A stretch of DNA of 53,521 nucleotides from Gallionellales bacterium RIFCSPLOWO2_02_FULL_59_110 (GCA_001801215.1 MGXA01000083.1:1-53521), one strand, 5' to 3'; positions 8,845-17,585 are shown, counted from the first letter of the stretch. A program made the numbers and translations. The notes: generated from the letters alone by a model not told the origin.

Positions 8845-9050
8845 GCCGCGAGCGGGATGGAGATATTGATGGAGAGCGGTTCGGTCTCGTTGTGCTCAAG
8901 GCGTTCGGCGATCACGCGCAGAGCCAGGACTTCGACCCTAGAGATGGCTTCCATGGCGGATGCGCCGTAGGCCATCACGCCGGGCAATTCCATCACCTCG
9001 GCCAGCCAGCGACCATCGGATTCCTGTTCATGTTCAATGGTGAAATTCAT
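8841..9050 (-). CDS. hicB: HicB-type antitoxin
   Basis: Antitoxin of 69 residues with the partial RNase-H-like fold of HicB: NFTIEHEQESDGRWLAEVMELPGVMAYG, where the WLAEV..LPGV pattern is the family mark, followed by a helix (SAMEAISRVEVLALRVIAERL). Classical HicB proteins have an extra C-terminal helix-turn-helix or ribbon-helix-helix domain. This one is short and ends after the first domain, so autoregulation through its own DNA binding is doubtful. It is upstream of hicA and translationally coupled to it. The ATG is preceded by AGGTACAAATG-like sequence on the minus strand. Confidence 0.85.
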   Translation of the reverse strand: MNFTIEHEQESDGRWLAEVMELPGVMAYGASAMEAISRVEVLALRVIAERLEHNETEPLSINISIPLAA

Positions 9051-9420
9051 TTGTACCTCCGGCTTGAATCAAACGGACGTGGCAAGTTTACTCCGAAATG
9101 GGTGCTTTAAAGTAATTCAGTGAGGTAAACCCCCGGCTATGCCGGGGGACTAAAGAAGTTTGACTTATGCAGCGGTCATGCGAACTTGGCTACGACTGCT
9201 GTAGCTCCCTCCCTTTCAAGGGGAGGGCTGGGGTGGGGATGGGTTTGGATGGTGGAGCAGATGCGTACAGAGCAACCCACCCTCATCCCAACCTTCCCCC
9301 TGAAGGGGAAGGGGTAACCCCAGCTGCCTCGGGCGGCTCACGGTTTTATCGGCCCCTTTGAGGGGCTCACCCAATAAGCCCCCGGCTTTGCCGGGGGTAA
9401 TTTAACTCGTCTTCGGTACG
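9051..9420. repeat. Repeat-filled gap between hicB and scpA
   Basis: 370 bp with no convincing gene. Two near-identical hairpins, cccccggctatgccggggg (9130-9148) and cccccggctttgccggggg (9379-9397), flank an imperfect inverted repeat of about 140 bp (9205-9345). That inverted repeat pairs GCTCCCTCCCTTTCAAGGGG-type sequence with its near complement ending GAAGGGGAAGGGG. The hicB promoter should lie near 9051-9120. The second hairpin ends 23 bp before the first codon of the truncated scpA. The pattern is that of a short non-autonomous palindromic element bounded by small hairpins. Confidence 0.7.
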
Positions 9421-10095
9421 TTGTCACCCCTGTACTTGATCCGCAAGCATAACCTCGATGTGCTGGACATCCCGATGGCGGAGCTGACACGGCAATACAT
9501 GACTTATATCGAGATGATGCAGCAACATCGTCTGGAGCTGGCGGCGGAATATCTGCTGATGGCGGCGGTATTGATCGAGATCAAGTCGCGCATGTTGTTG
9601 CCGCGCCTGCCCAAAGTCAGCGAGGAGGGCGGTGAAGACCCGCGCGCCGAGCTGATGCGCCGCTTGCTGGAATACGAGCAGATGAAGCTCGCCGCGCAAA
9701 AGCTCAACGAGCTGCCGCAAGCGGGGCGCGATTTCGAGATCGTGCAAGTATTGATCGAACGCACCGTGAAAGAGCGGCTGCCGGAGGTTAGCGTGGAAGA
9801 CTTGCGCCATGCCTGGATGGGGTTGCTGGCGCGCGCCAAATTGAACACGCATCACAAAGTGCGCCGCGAGCAGCTCTCGGTGCGCGAGCAGATGACGCAT
9901 GTGCTGCGCTGTTTGAAAAGCGGAGAATACGTGGCATTCGAGCAGTTGTTCGATATGGAAAGCGGTGTGCCGAAACTGGTCGTCACCTTCATTGCCATCC
10001 TCGAACTATCCAAGGAATATCTGGTAGAAATCCAGCAAAGCGAAACATTGGGGAGCATCTATGTCAGAACAAATCGAGCCATCGCCGCAGAGTGA
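9421..10095 (+). CDS. scpA: Segregation and condensation protein A, 5'-truncated
   Basis: Kleisin subunit of the SMC-ScpAB chromosome condensation complex. The 224 residues include LYLIRKHNLDVLDIPMAELTRQYMTYIEMM, AAEYLLMAAVLIEIKSRMLLPR and the C-terminal winged helix that binds the SMC head. What is missing is the N-terminal piece: family members have an F-E-G-P-L-D-L-L-L segment directly before LYLIRK, preceded by further residues. Here the frame reads VFGTLSPLYLIRKHN and meets a stop (TAA, 9403-9405) right after a hairpin repeat. The only starts are TTG at 9421 or internal ATGs such as 9475. The gene has probably lost its 5' end; function may be reduced. The 3' end abuts the old scpB start. 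Confidence 0.88.
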   Translation: MSPLYLIRKHNLDVLDIPMAELTRQYMTYIEMMQQHRLELAAEYLLMAAVLIEIKSRMLLPRLPKVSEEGGEDPRAELMRRLLEYEQMKLAAQKLNELPQAGRDFEIVQVLIERTVKERLPEVSVEDLRHAWMGLLARAKLNTHHKVRREQLSVREQMTHVLRCLKSGEYVAFEQLFDMESGVPKLVVTFIAILELSKEYLVEIQQSETLGSIYVRTNRAIAAE

Positions 10096-10144
10096 AGAAA
10101 ATTCCACCACCCCCTCTCCCCTCGCGGGAGAGGGGTGCATATAG
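10061..10144 (+). other. Short ORF at the likely ancestral scpB start
   Basis: ATG with a good ribosome site (GGGGAG, six bases upstream) that overlaps the scpA 3' end. It reads [17 protein letters not shown] and then runs into a palindromic repeat (10111-10135) and stops after 27 codons. The position and the scpA overlap are where scpB would normally begin. I infer that the repeat inserted just after the original scpB start and shifted or closed the frame, leaving this short ORF. It may still help by delivering ribosomes to the downstream restart. Confidence 0.45.
10111..10135. repeat. Palindromic repeat at the scpA-scpB junction
   Basis: Perfect 10-bp arms, CCCCTCTCCC and GGGAGAGGGG, around a 5-base loop. 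It has the same flavour as the C/T-rich palindromic repeats at about 9210, 9300, 26720 and 34630. Confidence 0.8.
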
Positions 10145-10185
10145 TAGTCGACAACGCGATTCACACCGATTTGTTTGGCGGAGAA

Positions 10186-10734
10186 ATGAACACCGCACAG
10201 TTTAAATGCGTGCTGGAAACCGCGCTGCTGACCACCACAGAACCCTTGCCCGTCGCGGAGTTGAAAAAACTCAGCGACGTGTCGCTGGATAGCCGCCAGA
10301 TGGAAACACTGCTCGAAGAACTGGCAAGCGACTGGGAAGGGCGCGGCGTAGAGCTGACCCGCGTGGCAAGCGGCTGGCGTTTTCGCGCCAAACCAGAAAT
10401 GCAATCCTATCTGGATCGGCTCGACCCGCAAAAGCCGCCGCGTTATTCACGCGCGGTGCTGGAAACGCTCGCCATCATCGCCTATCACCAGCCCGTCACG
10501 CGCGGTGACATCGAGGAAATACGCGGTGTTGCCGTATCCTCGCAAATCCTGAAAACGCTGGAAGCGCGCGGCTGGATAGAGGTGGTCGGCACACGCGACA
10601 CGCCCGGCAGGCCGGAGCTGTTCGCCACCACTAAACAAATGCTTGACGACCTTAATCTGCGCGCTTTGCAGGAGCTGCCATCGCTACAAGAGATAGGCGC
10701 GCTGCTGGAGCAAGATGCAAATGCGGGGATGTGA
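10186..10734 (+). CDS. scpB: Segregation and condensation protein B
   Basis: Second accessory subunit of SMC-ScpAB, a dimer of winged-helix domains that binds ScpA. The 182-residue product has the family pattern: [24 protein letters not shown] in the first winged helix, then [30 protein letters not shown] and [18 protein letters not shown] in the second, the hallmark part of ScpB. I took the ATG at 10186 because GGCGGAG lies 8 bases upstream and the homologous part begins at once. An in-frame GTG at 10135 inside the repeat is less likely. Downstream is a hairpin-forming sequence at 10737-10768 with one mismatch and no T-run. Confidence 0.92.
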   Translation: MNTAQFKCVLETALLTTTEPLPVAELKKLSDVSLDSRQMETLLEELASDWEGRGVELTRVASGWRFRAKPEMQSYLDRLDPQKPPRYSRAVLETLAIIAYHQPVTRGDIEEIRGVAVSSQILKTLEARGWIEVVGTRDTPGRPELFATTKQMLDDLNLRALQELPSLQEIGALLEQDANAGM

Positions 10735-10783
10735 TTTGCCCGTTGGTTAGAAAGAAGCCAACCGGCAATGGGACGCGTATTGG

Positions 10784-10831
10784 GTAGGGGCGATTCACGA
10801 ATCGCCCGGGCAATTCGTGAATTGCCCCTAC
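10784..10831. repeat. Intergenic palindromic repeat, GTAGGGGC family, copy 1
   Basis: Near-perfect 48-bp palindrome built from GTAGGGGCGATTCACGAATC and its near complement, ending in CCCCTAC and followed by GTCACATCAGTT. The same 3' part and flank return at 15871-15940; a diverged form is at 27878-27948. All three are intergenic. The rest of the 10735-11008 gap should hold the promoter of the TonB receptor; I see no firm one. Confidence 0.8.
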
Positions 10832-11008
10832 GTCACATCAGTTGGTAGCGCGCGCCGTGCGCACGGTTTTGAGTGGTGTTGTCGCGCGCACAGCGCACGT
10901 TACGCGCTGGAGTATTTCGCACCACCAATCGCGTGATAGAATCCCGACAGGCAGCGAACTGCTTTTCTCCAATTATCCGTAATGTAATATTTTGGAAACC
11001 CCGTAACA

Positions 11009-13039
11009 ATGGATGCCATAAACTCCCGAAAACCGCTGCGTCCGCTCCTGCTTGCCGCCCTGTTGTCCAATCCGATCTGCGGTTTCGCCGCTCCCTCCGA
11101 TGCAAAAGCGGGCGTAGCTCCGTCGCTTGCATCGCTTACCGACTACTCGCTGGAACAGTTGATGAACGTGAGCGTGGAGGTCAGCTCGGCGGCGCGCAAG
11201 CCGCAGAAGTTGGAGGATACCGCTGCCGCCGTCCATGTGATTACCCGGCAGGATATTCGCCGTTCCGGCATGACCAGCCTGCCCGAGCTGTTGCGCATGG
11301 TGCCGGGTATGCAAGTGGCGCACCTCGATGGTGGCACTTGGGCGATCAGCAGTCGCGGCTTCAACGCCAAGAACAGCGACAACCTGCTGGTGATGCAGGA
11401 TGGCCGTGTTTTGCAAACCCCGACTTTCACTGGCGTGTATTGGGATGCGCAAGACGTGGTGCTGGAAGATGTGGAACGCATCGAAGTGACACGCGGCCCC
11501 GGCGGTACGCTATGGGGGGCGAATGCGGTCACCGGTATCATCAATATCGTCACACTGCCCGCTTCGGCAACCCAGGGCGGCTTGATGAGCGGCGGTGCCG
11601 GAAACAGCGAGCATCAGGGGATGGTGCGCTATGGCGGAGAGATCGGTGAAACCGGTCACTTCCGCCTCTATGCCAAGGATGCCGCCCAGGACAATTTCAA
11701 ACCGGCTTCCGGTATTGAGGCGCATGACAAGCACGATCTGCGCAGCACCGGTTTCCGGGCGGACTGGAGTCTGCCCGAGGGGAACTCGCTGACGGTGCAG
11801 GGCGATACCTATACCGGCAGTTCCGACCACACCGGTACGGCTGTTTCACTCGTATCGCCTTACAGCACCCCCATCGGCTACAACATCGACCTGAAAGGCA
11901 GCAATTTGCTGGCGCGCTGGAAAAGTGCGCTGTCGGCCACAGACGAGTGGGCGTTGCAGTTCTACTATGACACCTACGAGCGGCGCTATTTTAATCTTGG
12001 CGAGCAACGCGATACTTATGATTTGGATTTCCAGCACCGTTTTTTGTCGGGTGAACGGCACGACATCGTGTGGGGCGCGGGTTACCGGCAAACACGCGAT
12101 CGGATGGACAATACTTTTACGGTATCGTATTTACCGGCGAGCCGCACGGATAGCGTTGCCAGCGCTTTCTTTCAGGATGAAATCGCGCTGCAAAAAGACA
12201 GCCTGTACCTGATCGCCGGTTCCAAATTCGAGCACAACGATTACACCGGCTTCGAGATTCAGCCCAACCTGCGCCTGCGCTGGAAAATCGATGAACGGCA
12301 AACCGCCTGGGCGGCGGTATCGCGCGCCGTGCATACGCCTTCCCGCACCGACTCGGATGGCCGCGTCGTTGCCACAGTTATCAAACCTGCTGCGACAACC
12401 TTCGTAACACGTCTGCAAGGTAACCCGGCGATACAGTCCGAGCGGGTGCTTTCCTACGAGGCCGGCTACCGTATCCAGCCCAACGAACAAGTGCAGACGG
12501 ATGTCGCCGCCTTCTACAGCGAGCACAAGAATCTGATGACCATCGAGCGCGAGGCGAATTTTGCCGAAGGCGCATACACGGTCATCCCGCTGGTGTTCCA
12601 TAACCGGGCAAGCGCGACGACCCACGGGTTGGAATGGAGCGGAAGCTGGCGACCGACCAACAAATGGCAGTTCAAAGCGGCATGGTCGTGGCTGAAAATG
12701 AACATCCGCCGCGATGCGGGCAGCACCGACACCTCGATCGAGAGCGAGGTCGGGCGGTCGCCGCAGAACCAGCTCCAGTTTCACGCGCTGCACTCGCCAA
12801 CTGCCAAGGTTGATCTGGGCGCATCGCTTTATTACGTGGACAGTCTGCCCAGCCTGAATGTCCCAGCCTACACCCGCCTGGATGCGCGCGTCGGCTGGCG
12901 CGTCCAGCGCGATCTGGAACTCAGCCTGACGGCGCGCAACTTGCTCGATCCAGCCCACCCCGAATTCGTCAACACCTCGGGGCCGAGAACCAGCGAAGTT
13001 CCGCGCAGCATTTTTGGAGCGGCGACATGGCGTTTTTAA
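11009..13039 (+). CDS. TonB-dependent outer-membrane receptor
   Basis: Protein of 676 residues. A signal peptide (LLLAALLSNPICGFAA) is followed by LTDYSLEQLMNVSVEVSSA, which resembles the N-terminal region of the receptor group often annotated as FepA/BtuB-like, then a plug domain (ITRQDIRRSGMTSLPELLRMVPGM, IEVTRGPGGTLWGANAVTGIINIVT as landmarks) and a 22-strand type barrel ending in the aromatic residue F (ATWRF). It should import or sense a ligand using TonB energy. The following two genes encode a YfiR-like periplasmic protein and a GGDEF/EAL enzyme, so the receptor may serve signalling. The ligand is unknown; no riboswitch or Fur box was identified. Confidence 0.93.
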   Translation: MDAINSRKPLRPLLLAALLSNPICGFAAPSDAKAGVAPSLASLTDYSLEQLMNVSVEVSSAARKPQKLEDTAAAVHVITRQDIRRSGMTSLPELLRMVPGMQVAHLDGGTWAISSRGFNAKNSDNLLVMQDGRVLQTPTFTGVYWDAQDVVLEDVERIEVTRGPGGTLWGANAVTGIINIVTLPASATQGGLMSGGAGNSEHQGMVRYGGEIGETGHFRLYAKDAAQDNFKPASGIEAHDKHDLRSTGFRADWSLPEGNSLTVQGDTYTGSSDHTGTAVSLVSPYSTPIGYNIDLKGSNLLARWKSALSATDEWALQFYYDTYERRYFNLGEQRDTYDLDFQHRFLSGERHDIVWGAGYRQTRDRMDNTFTVSYLPASRTDSVASAFFQDEIALQKDSLYLIAGSKFEHNDYTGFEIQPNLRLRWKIDERQTAWAAVSRAVHTPSRTDSDGRVVATVIKPAATTFVTRLQGNPAIQSERVLSYEAGYRIQPNEQVQTDVAAFYSEHKNLMTIEREANFAEGAYTVIPLVFHNRASATTHGLEWSGSWRPTNKWQFKAAWSWLKMNIRRDAGSTDTSIESEVGRSPQNQLQFHALHSPTAKVDLGASLYYVDSLPSLNVPAYTRLDARVGWRVQRDLELSLTARNLLDPAHPEFVNTSGPRTSEVPRSIFGAATWRF

Positions 13040-13049
13040 CCCCCTTGCC

Positions 13050-13655
13050 ATGCTAGCCTGGTCTCATAGCATTGGCCTTTGTAGGGCGGAAAAGCGTAGC
13101 GCCTTCCGCCGAATGTGGGTTGCCCAACTGTTGTGCGGTGTGATGCTGTTGCTGACGCTGGCACCGGCACCGGCACATGCCGCGCCGTCCGAATACGAGC
13201 TCAAGGCCGCGTTCATTTATCAGATCGCCAGGTTTGTCGAGTGGCCGTCTACTGGCGCGCTTGTCAATGCTGGCGCACCGTTGCGCCTGTGCGTGCTCGG
13301 CGGCAACCCGTTTGGGCGGGCGCTGGAGCTCATCCGGGGCAAGCCGGTTAACGAACGTGGAATGGAAGTGTCGCTGCTCGACATGAACGCGGACACCCGG
13401 AAATGCGCCATGCTGTTCATCGCCGCTCCGGCGGAAAAACATCTCGAACGTATCGTGGCTCTTTCGCGCGGTACCGGTATGCTGACGATAGGTGACACGG
13501 AAGGATTCGCACAGCGCGGTGTAATGATCAATTTTCTTTCGGAGGATAGCAAAATCCGTTTTGAAATAAATCCGGAAGCATCCCGGCGCGCCGGGCTCAA
13601 GATCAGCTCGCAACTGCTGAAACTGGCGCGCATCATCCAGGAGGAAGCGCCATGA
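13050..13655 (+). CDS. YfiR-family (DUF4154) periplasmic protein
   Basis: The mature part reads APSEYELKAAFIYQIARFVEWP, the start typical for the YfiR family; the rest contains LCVLGGNPFG, MLFIAAP and INFLSEDSKIRFEINPEA, also typical. In Pseudomonas YfiR represses the diguanylate cyclase YfiN from the periplasm. The next gene is a CHASE8-type GGDEF/EAL protein with a 4-bp overlap, which supports the same role here. The start is uncertain. ATG 13050 gives an arginine-rich n-region before the hydrophobic stretch; ATG 13113 gives a signal peptide without positive charge. The arginines are encoded by a GTAGGGCGGAAAAGCG repeat (13081-13110). An even longer frame opens with TTG at 13014. Confidence 0.85.
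   Translation: MLAWSHSIGLCRAEKRSAFRRMWVAQLLCGVMLLLTLAPAPAHAAPSEYELKAAFIYQIARFVEWPSTGALVNAGAPLRLCVLGGNPFGRALELIRGKPVNERGMEVSLLDMNADTRKCAMLFIAAPAEKHLERIVALSRGTGMLTIGDTEGFAQRGVMINFLSEDSKIRFEINPEASRRAGLKISSQLLKLARIIQEEAP
13081..13110. repeat. REP-like repeat at the 5' end of the YfiR gene
   Basis: Hairpin sequence GTAGGGCGGAAAAGCGTAGC followed by GCCTTCCGCC, with GGCGGAA and TTCCGCC as arms. A second, diverged copy lies at 17660-17690. It is read as part of the signal-peptide region (CRAEKRSAFRR) if translation starts at 13050. Confidence 0.7.
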
Positions 13656-15814
13656 GGCCGATGGAATGGTTACGCGATGCGCCCATCAAACGCAAACTGC
13701 TGTTGATCGGTTTGCTGACCACAGCTTTTGCGCTGCTGTTCGTCAGTCTGATTCTGACGGCGAACGCCATCGCCGAATGGCGCAACCGGACAGTGTTAGA
13801 TCTGACGACTTACGCCAGGGTGATCGGCCACAATGCCGCGCCCGCCATACTGTTCGACGATCGGAATGCGGCGGCGGAAACGCTATCGGCACTATCGGCA
13901 AACCCGGACATCGTCGATGCGGTGATTTACGACAAAGGGGGAAGGGAGTTTGCGCGCTTCATTGCTCCCCGGCATTCACCCGCTTTTAATCCACCCGTCA
14001 AGCTTGGTTCCAGTTTTTTTAGCATCAACCAGATGGCCATCGCGGAGCCGGTTTTGTTCAAAAACGACACGCTGGGCAGCATTTATCTGGAGGTTGATCC
14101 GCGCGGCTTGTATGCCGCAATTCTGCGCAGTATCGGGCTGATTTTCCTGGCGGCATTCGGCGTGTTTCTGCTGGCCGCGTTGCTGCTTGCCAAGCTGCAG
14201 AAAATCATCGTCACCCCCATTCTGGATATGACCGGGGTAATGCAGCATGTTATTTTGGAACAGGATTTCGCGGCGCGGGTGGAGCTCCACGGGAAGGATG
14301 AAACAGGTATGCTGGCCGGCACCTTCAATGTCATGCTGGAATACATCCAGTTGCGCGATGCCGAGCTGGGGCAATGCCGGGTGCATCTGGAGGAAGAAGT
14401 CGCGCAACGCACCGCCGAGCTGCGGGAAGCCAACCGGCTGTTGGAGGAAGATCTCATCGAGCGCAAACAAAATGAAAACAAGATTCATAATCTTGCCTTC
14501 TATGACCCGCTCACCCAATTGCCCAACCGCCGCCTGCTGATGGATCGCCTGAACCACGCTCTGGCTTCCGGCGGCCGTAGCGTTGAATATGCCGCCCTCA
14601 TGTTCATCGACCTCGACAATTTCAAGACGCTCAACGATACCCGGGGCCACGATGTCGGCGACCTGCTGTTGGTTGAAACTGCCCGGCGCCTGCAAGATTG
14701 CGTGCGCGAGGGGGACACCGTCGCCCGTTTGGGCGGCGACGAGTTCGTGGTCATGCTGGAGGGGTTGAGCGCGGAAGTCGAACAGGCCGCCACCCAGGCG
14801 GAGGCAGTGGGGCAAAAGATCCGCGCAGCCCTCAACCAGCCTTGCCTGTTAAAGGATTTTCAACACCACAGTTCCAGCAGTATCGGCATCGGTTTGTTCC
14901 ATGGCAGAGATGTCACCGTGGACGAGCTGCTCAAGCGCGCCGATATGGCAATGTATGAAGCAAAAACCTCCGGACGCAATGCGTTGCGCTTCTTCGATCC
15001 TGTCATGCAGACAAATCTTGAGACACGCTCCACGCTTGAAGCCGACCTGCGCCGCGCCGTTTCCGGGCAGAAAGAATTCCTGCTTTACTATCAGCCGCAA
15101 ATCGATTCTTCGGGCCGCCTGATCGGCGCAGAAGCCCTGCTGCGCTGGCAGCATCCCGAGCGCGGCATGGTGCCTCCCGCCGAATTCATCACGCTCGCCG
15201 AAGAGTCCGGGCTGATTCTGCCGTTGGGCCACTGGGTGCTGACAACCGCCTGCCGGCAACTGGTAGCCTGGGCAGCGCAGCCGGAAACGGCCCATCTCAC
15301 CGTGGCGGTGAATGTCAGCGCCAAACAGTTCCATCTGCCGACTTTCGTCGACGAGGTGCTGACGCTGGTCGATCACTTCGGGGTAGACACCGCGAAACTC
15401 AAGCTGGAAATCACCGAAAGCATGCTGCTGGACAATGTGGATGACATCATCGCCAAAATGACCGCGCTGAAAGCACGGGGCATAAGCTTCTCCATGGACG
15501 ACTTCGGCACCGGCTATTCCTCGCTCTCCTACCTGAAACGTCTGCCTTTGTACCAGTTGAAGATCGACCAATCCTTCGTGCACGATGTGCTCATCGACCC
15601 CAATGATGCGGCCATCGCCAGAATCATCGTCGCGCTGGCAAAAACCATGAATCTGGCGGTCATCGCCGAAGGGGTGGAAACCGAGGCGCAACGCGAGTTC
15701 CTCGACCTGAACGGCTGCCACACCTTTCAGGGGTATTTGTTCAGCAAGCCGGTTCCGGTAAAGGAATTCGAGCAGATGGTTGGACGATATGCCCAACAAT
15801 ACCCTGCGGGATAA
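13652..15814 (+). CDS. Membrane GGDEF-EAL protein with CHASE8-like sensor and HAMP
   Basis: Cyclic-di-GMP turnover enzyme of 720 residues. N-terminal membrane helix (LLLIGLLTTAFALLFVSLILT), a periplasmic domain resembling the CHASE8 type found in YfiN-like proteins (about 40-150), second helix (GLIFLAAFGVFLLAALLLA), HAMP, then GGDEF (residues 361-365, intact) and EAL (from residue 494, intact, with the DDFGTGYSSL loop). The sequence REGD, five residues before GGDEF, matches an inhibitory I-site RxxD. Both catalytic motifs look active, so the net direction is unknown. The ATG overlaps the YfiR stop (ATGA). I infer that ligand binding by the receptor and YfiR controls this enzyme. Confidence 0.93.
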   Translation: MRPMEWLRDAPIKRKLLLIGLLTTAFALLFVSLILTANAIAEWRNRTVLDLTTYARVIGHNAAPAILFDDRNAAAETLSALSANPDIVDAVIYDKGGREFARFIAPRHSPAFNPPVKLGSSFFSINQMAIAEPVLFKNDTLGSIYLEVDPRGLYAAILRSIGLIFLAAFGVFLLAALLLAKLQKIIVTPILDMTGVMQHVILEQDFAARVELHGKDETGMLAGTFNVMLEYIQLRDAELGQCRVHLEEEVAQRTAELREANRLLEEDLIERKQNENKIHNLAFYDPLTQLPNRRLLMDRLNHALASGGRSVEYAALMFIDLDNFKTLNDTRGHDVGDLLLVETARRLQDCVREGDTVARLGGDEFVVMLEGLSAEVEQAATQAEAVGQKIRAALNQPCLLKDFQHHSSSSIGIGLFHGRDVTVDELLKRADMAMYEAKTSGRNALRFFDPVMQTNLETRSTLEADLRRAVSGQKEFLLYYQPQIDSSGRLIGAEALLRWQHPERGMVPPAEFITLAEESGLILPLGHWVLTTACRQLVAWAAQPETAHLTVAVNVSAKQFHLPTFVDEVLTLVDHFGVDTAKLKLEITESMLLDNVDDIIAKMTALKARGISFSMDDFGTGYSSLSYLKRLPLYQLKIDQSFVHDVLIDPNDAAIARIIVALAKTMNLAVIAEGVETEAQREFLDLNGCHTFQGYLFSKPVPVKEFEQMVGRYAQQYPAG

Positions 15815-15820
15815 GGCCGT

Positions 15821-15945
15821 AGCCCGGTAGGATGAGCTGAGGCACGAAGCGCATCGTTCGCGATTGGGTAGTAGGGGCAATTCACGAATTGCCCGTATCA
15901 AATGCACGAATCGCCCGGGCAATTCGTGAATCGCCCCTACGTCAC
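15821..15945. repeat. Repeat block between the GGDEF-EAL gene and pgi
   Basis: First part (15821-15862), AGCCCGGTAGGATGAGCTGA onward, belongs to a REP type common in proteobacteria. Second part (15871-15940) is copy 2 of the GTAGGGGC repeat seen at 10784, here longer by an internal partial duplication; it is followed by the same GTCACATCAGTT flank. The block separates two convergent genes and may act as a bidirectional terminator. Confidence 0.75.
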
Positions 15946-15956
15946 ATCAGTTTGAA

Positions 15957-17585
15957 TCACACCCGATTGATAAGCCCGTTGGTCGAAGCATCGTGCTGCG
16001 ATGCCGCACCCGCATTACGCAACTCTGGCAAGATTTTTCCCGCCAGTTGCTTGCCCAGCTCCACGCCCCATTGGTCGAACGAGTTGATGTTCCACACCAC
16101 GCCCTGCACGAACACCTTGTGCTCGTAGAGCGCGATCAACATGCCCAGCGTGTGCGGGTCGAGCCGGTCGAATAGTAGGGTGTTGGTCGGACGGTTGCCG
16201 GGGAACACCTTGTGCGGCAGCAGATCATCGAGCGCCGCGCCGCGCAGGCCTTGCGCTTCCAGCTCGGCGCGCGCTTCCGCCTCGGTCTTGCCGAGCATCA
16301 GCGCCTCGGTCTGCGCGAAGCAGTTGGCGAGCAGGATGGCGTGATGTTCGCCGATAGGGTTTTGGCTATTCAGCGGAGCCAGGAAATCCGCCGGGATCAG
16401 GCGCGTTCCCTGGTGGATGAGCTGGTAGAAGGCGTGCTGGCCGTTGGTGCCGGGTTCGCCCCACAGCACCATGCCGGTGTCGTAGTCCACCGCGTTGCCG
16501 TCGCGGTCCACGCGCTTGCCGTTGCTCTCCATCTCCAGTTGCTGCAAATAGGCGGGGAAGCGGTGCAGGTATTGGTCGTAGGGCAGCACGGCGTTCGACT
16601 GGGCGCCGAAGAGATTGCCATACCAGACACCGAGCATTCCCAGCAGCACCGGCATATTCTTCTCCAGCGGCGCGCTGCGGAAGTGTTCGTCCATCGCATG
16701 GCCGCCGCCCAGCAATTCTTCAAAGTTATCCATGCCGATGTGTAGCGCGATCGGCAGGCCGATGGCCGACCACAGTGAATAGCGCCCGCCGACCCAGTCC
16801 CAGAATTCGAAGACGTTGTCCGGGTTGATGCCGAATTCGCCGGTGGCCTTGAGGTTGGTGGATACGGCGGCGAAGTGCTTGGCCACAGCTTGTTCGCTGC
16901 CCAGTTTTTCCACCAGCCAGGCGCGCGCCGAACGGGCATTGGTCAGCGTCTCCTGCGTGGTGAAGGTCTTGGAGCTGACGATGAACAGCGTGGTTTCGGC
17001 GTCCAGCTTCTTCAGCGTCTCGGCGAGGTGCGTGCCGTCCACGTTGGAAACGAAATGCGCGCGCAGCGCCGGGCTCGAATAAGGCTTGAGCGCCTCGCAG
17101 GCCATCAGCGGGCCGAGGTCGGAGCCGCCGATGCCGATGTTGACGATGTCAGCGATCTGCTTGCCGGTATGGCCGCGATGCGCGCCGTTGCGCACCGCCT
17201 CGGAGAAGCGGCGCATCTGTTCCAGCACGCGCCGCACGCCGGGCATGACATCCTTGCCGTCCACAAGAACGGGGCGGTCGGAGCGATTGCGCAATGCGGT
17301 ATGCAAGACAGCACGCCGCTCGGTGAAGTTGATTTTTTCGCCGCCGAACATGCGTTCGACGGCGGCGGGCAATCCGGCCTGTTCGGCCAGGGACACCAGC
17401 AATTTGACGGTTTTTTCGTCGATGCGGTTCTTGGAGTAGTCGAACAGCAAGTCGCCGAGCCGTAGCGAGAGTTTATCGAAACGCGCCGGATCGTCCTGAA
17501 ACATCTGGCGCATGTGTAGCGGTGCTATGGCGGCGTGGTGCGCCTTGAGCGCCTGCCAGGCGGGGGAGGTGGTCAGTTTTGACAT
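15957..17585 (-). CDS. pgi: Glucose-6-phosphate isomerase
   Basis: Interconverts glucose 6-phosphate and fructose 6-phosphate in the cytoplasm. The 542-residue protein shows the family signatures: [34 protein letters not shown], the substrate-loop [17 protein letters not shown] (with the catalytic glutamate region LWGEPGTNG just before) and the C-terminal motif [15 protein letters not shown] with its lysine. It lies upstream (same strand) of nothing in its own operon but next to glgB, glgC and GH57 genes, so it would connect glycogen turnover with glycolysis or gluconeogenesis. Assignment is secure. Confidence 0.97.
   Translation of the reverse strand: MSKLTTSPAWQALKAHHAAIAPLHMRQMFQDDPARFDKLSLRLGDLLFDYSKNRIDEKTVKLLVSLAEQAGLPAAVERMFGGEKINFTERRAVLHTALRNRSDRPVLVDGKDVMPGVRRVLEQMRRFSEAVRNGAHRGHTGKQIADIVNIGIGGSDLGPLMACEALKPYSSPALRAHFVSNVDGTHLAETLKKLDAETTLFIVSSKTFTTQETLTNARSARAWLVEKLGSEQAVAKHFAAVSTNLKATGEFGINPDNVFEFWDWVGGRYSLWSAIGLPIALHIGMDNFEELLGGGHAMDEHFRSAPLEKNMPVLLGMLGVWYGNLFGAQSNAVLPYDQYLHRFPAYLQQLEMESNGKRVDRDGNAVDYDTGMVLWGEPGTNGQHAFYQLIHQGTRLIPADFLAPLNSQNPIGEHHAILLANCFAQTEALMLGKTEAEARAELEAQGLRGAALDDLLPHKVFPGNRPTNTLLFDRLDPHTLGMLIALYEHKVFVQGVVWNINSFDQWGVELGKQLAGKILPELRNAGAASQHDASTNGLINRV

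Noticed and set aside
10880..10910. Seventh operator copy (CGCACAGCGCACG)
   Set aside because: The half-sites are direct instead of inverted and spacing does not fit the consensus.
10840..11008. Cobalamin or cyclic-di-GMP riboswitch before the TonB receptor
   Set aside because: I looked for a B12-box and the GEMM core and found neither. The GC-rich short repeats there do not make a convincing aptamer.
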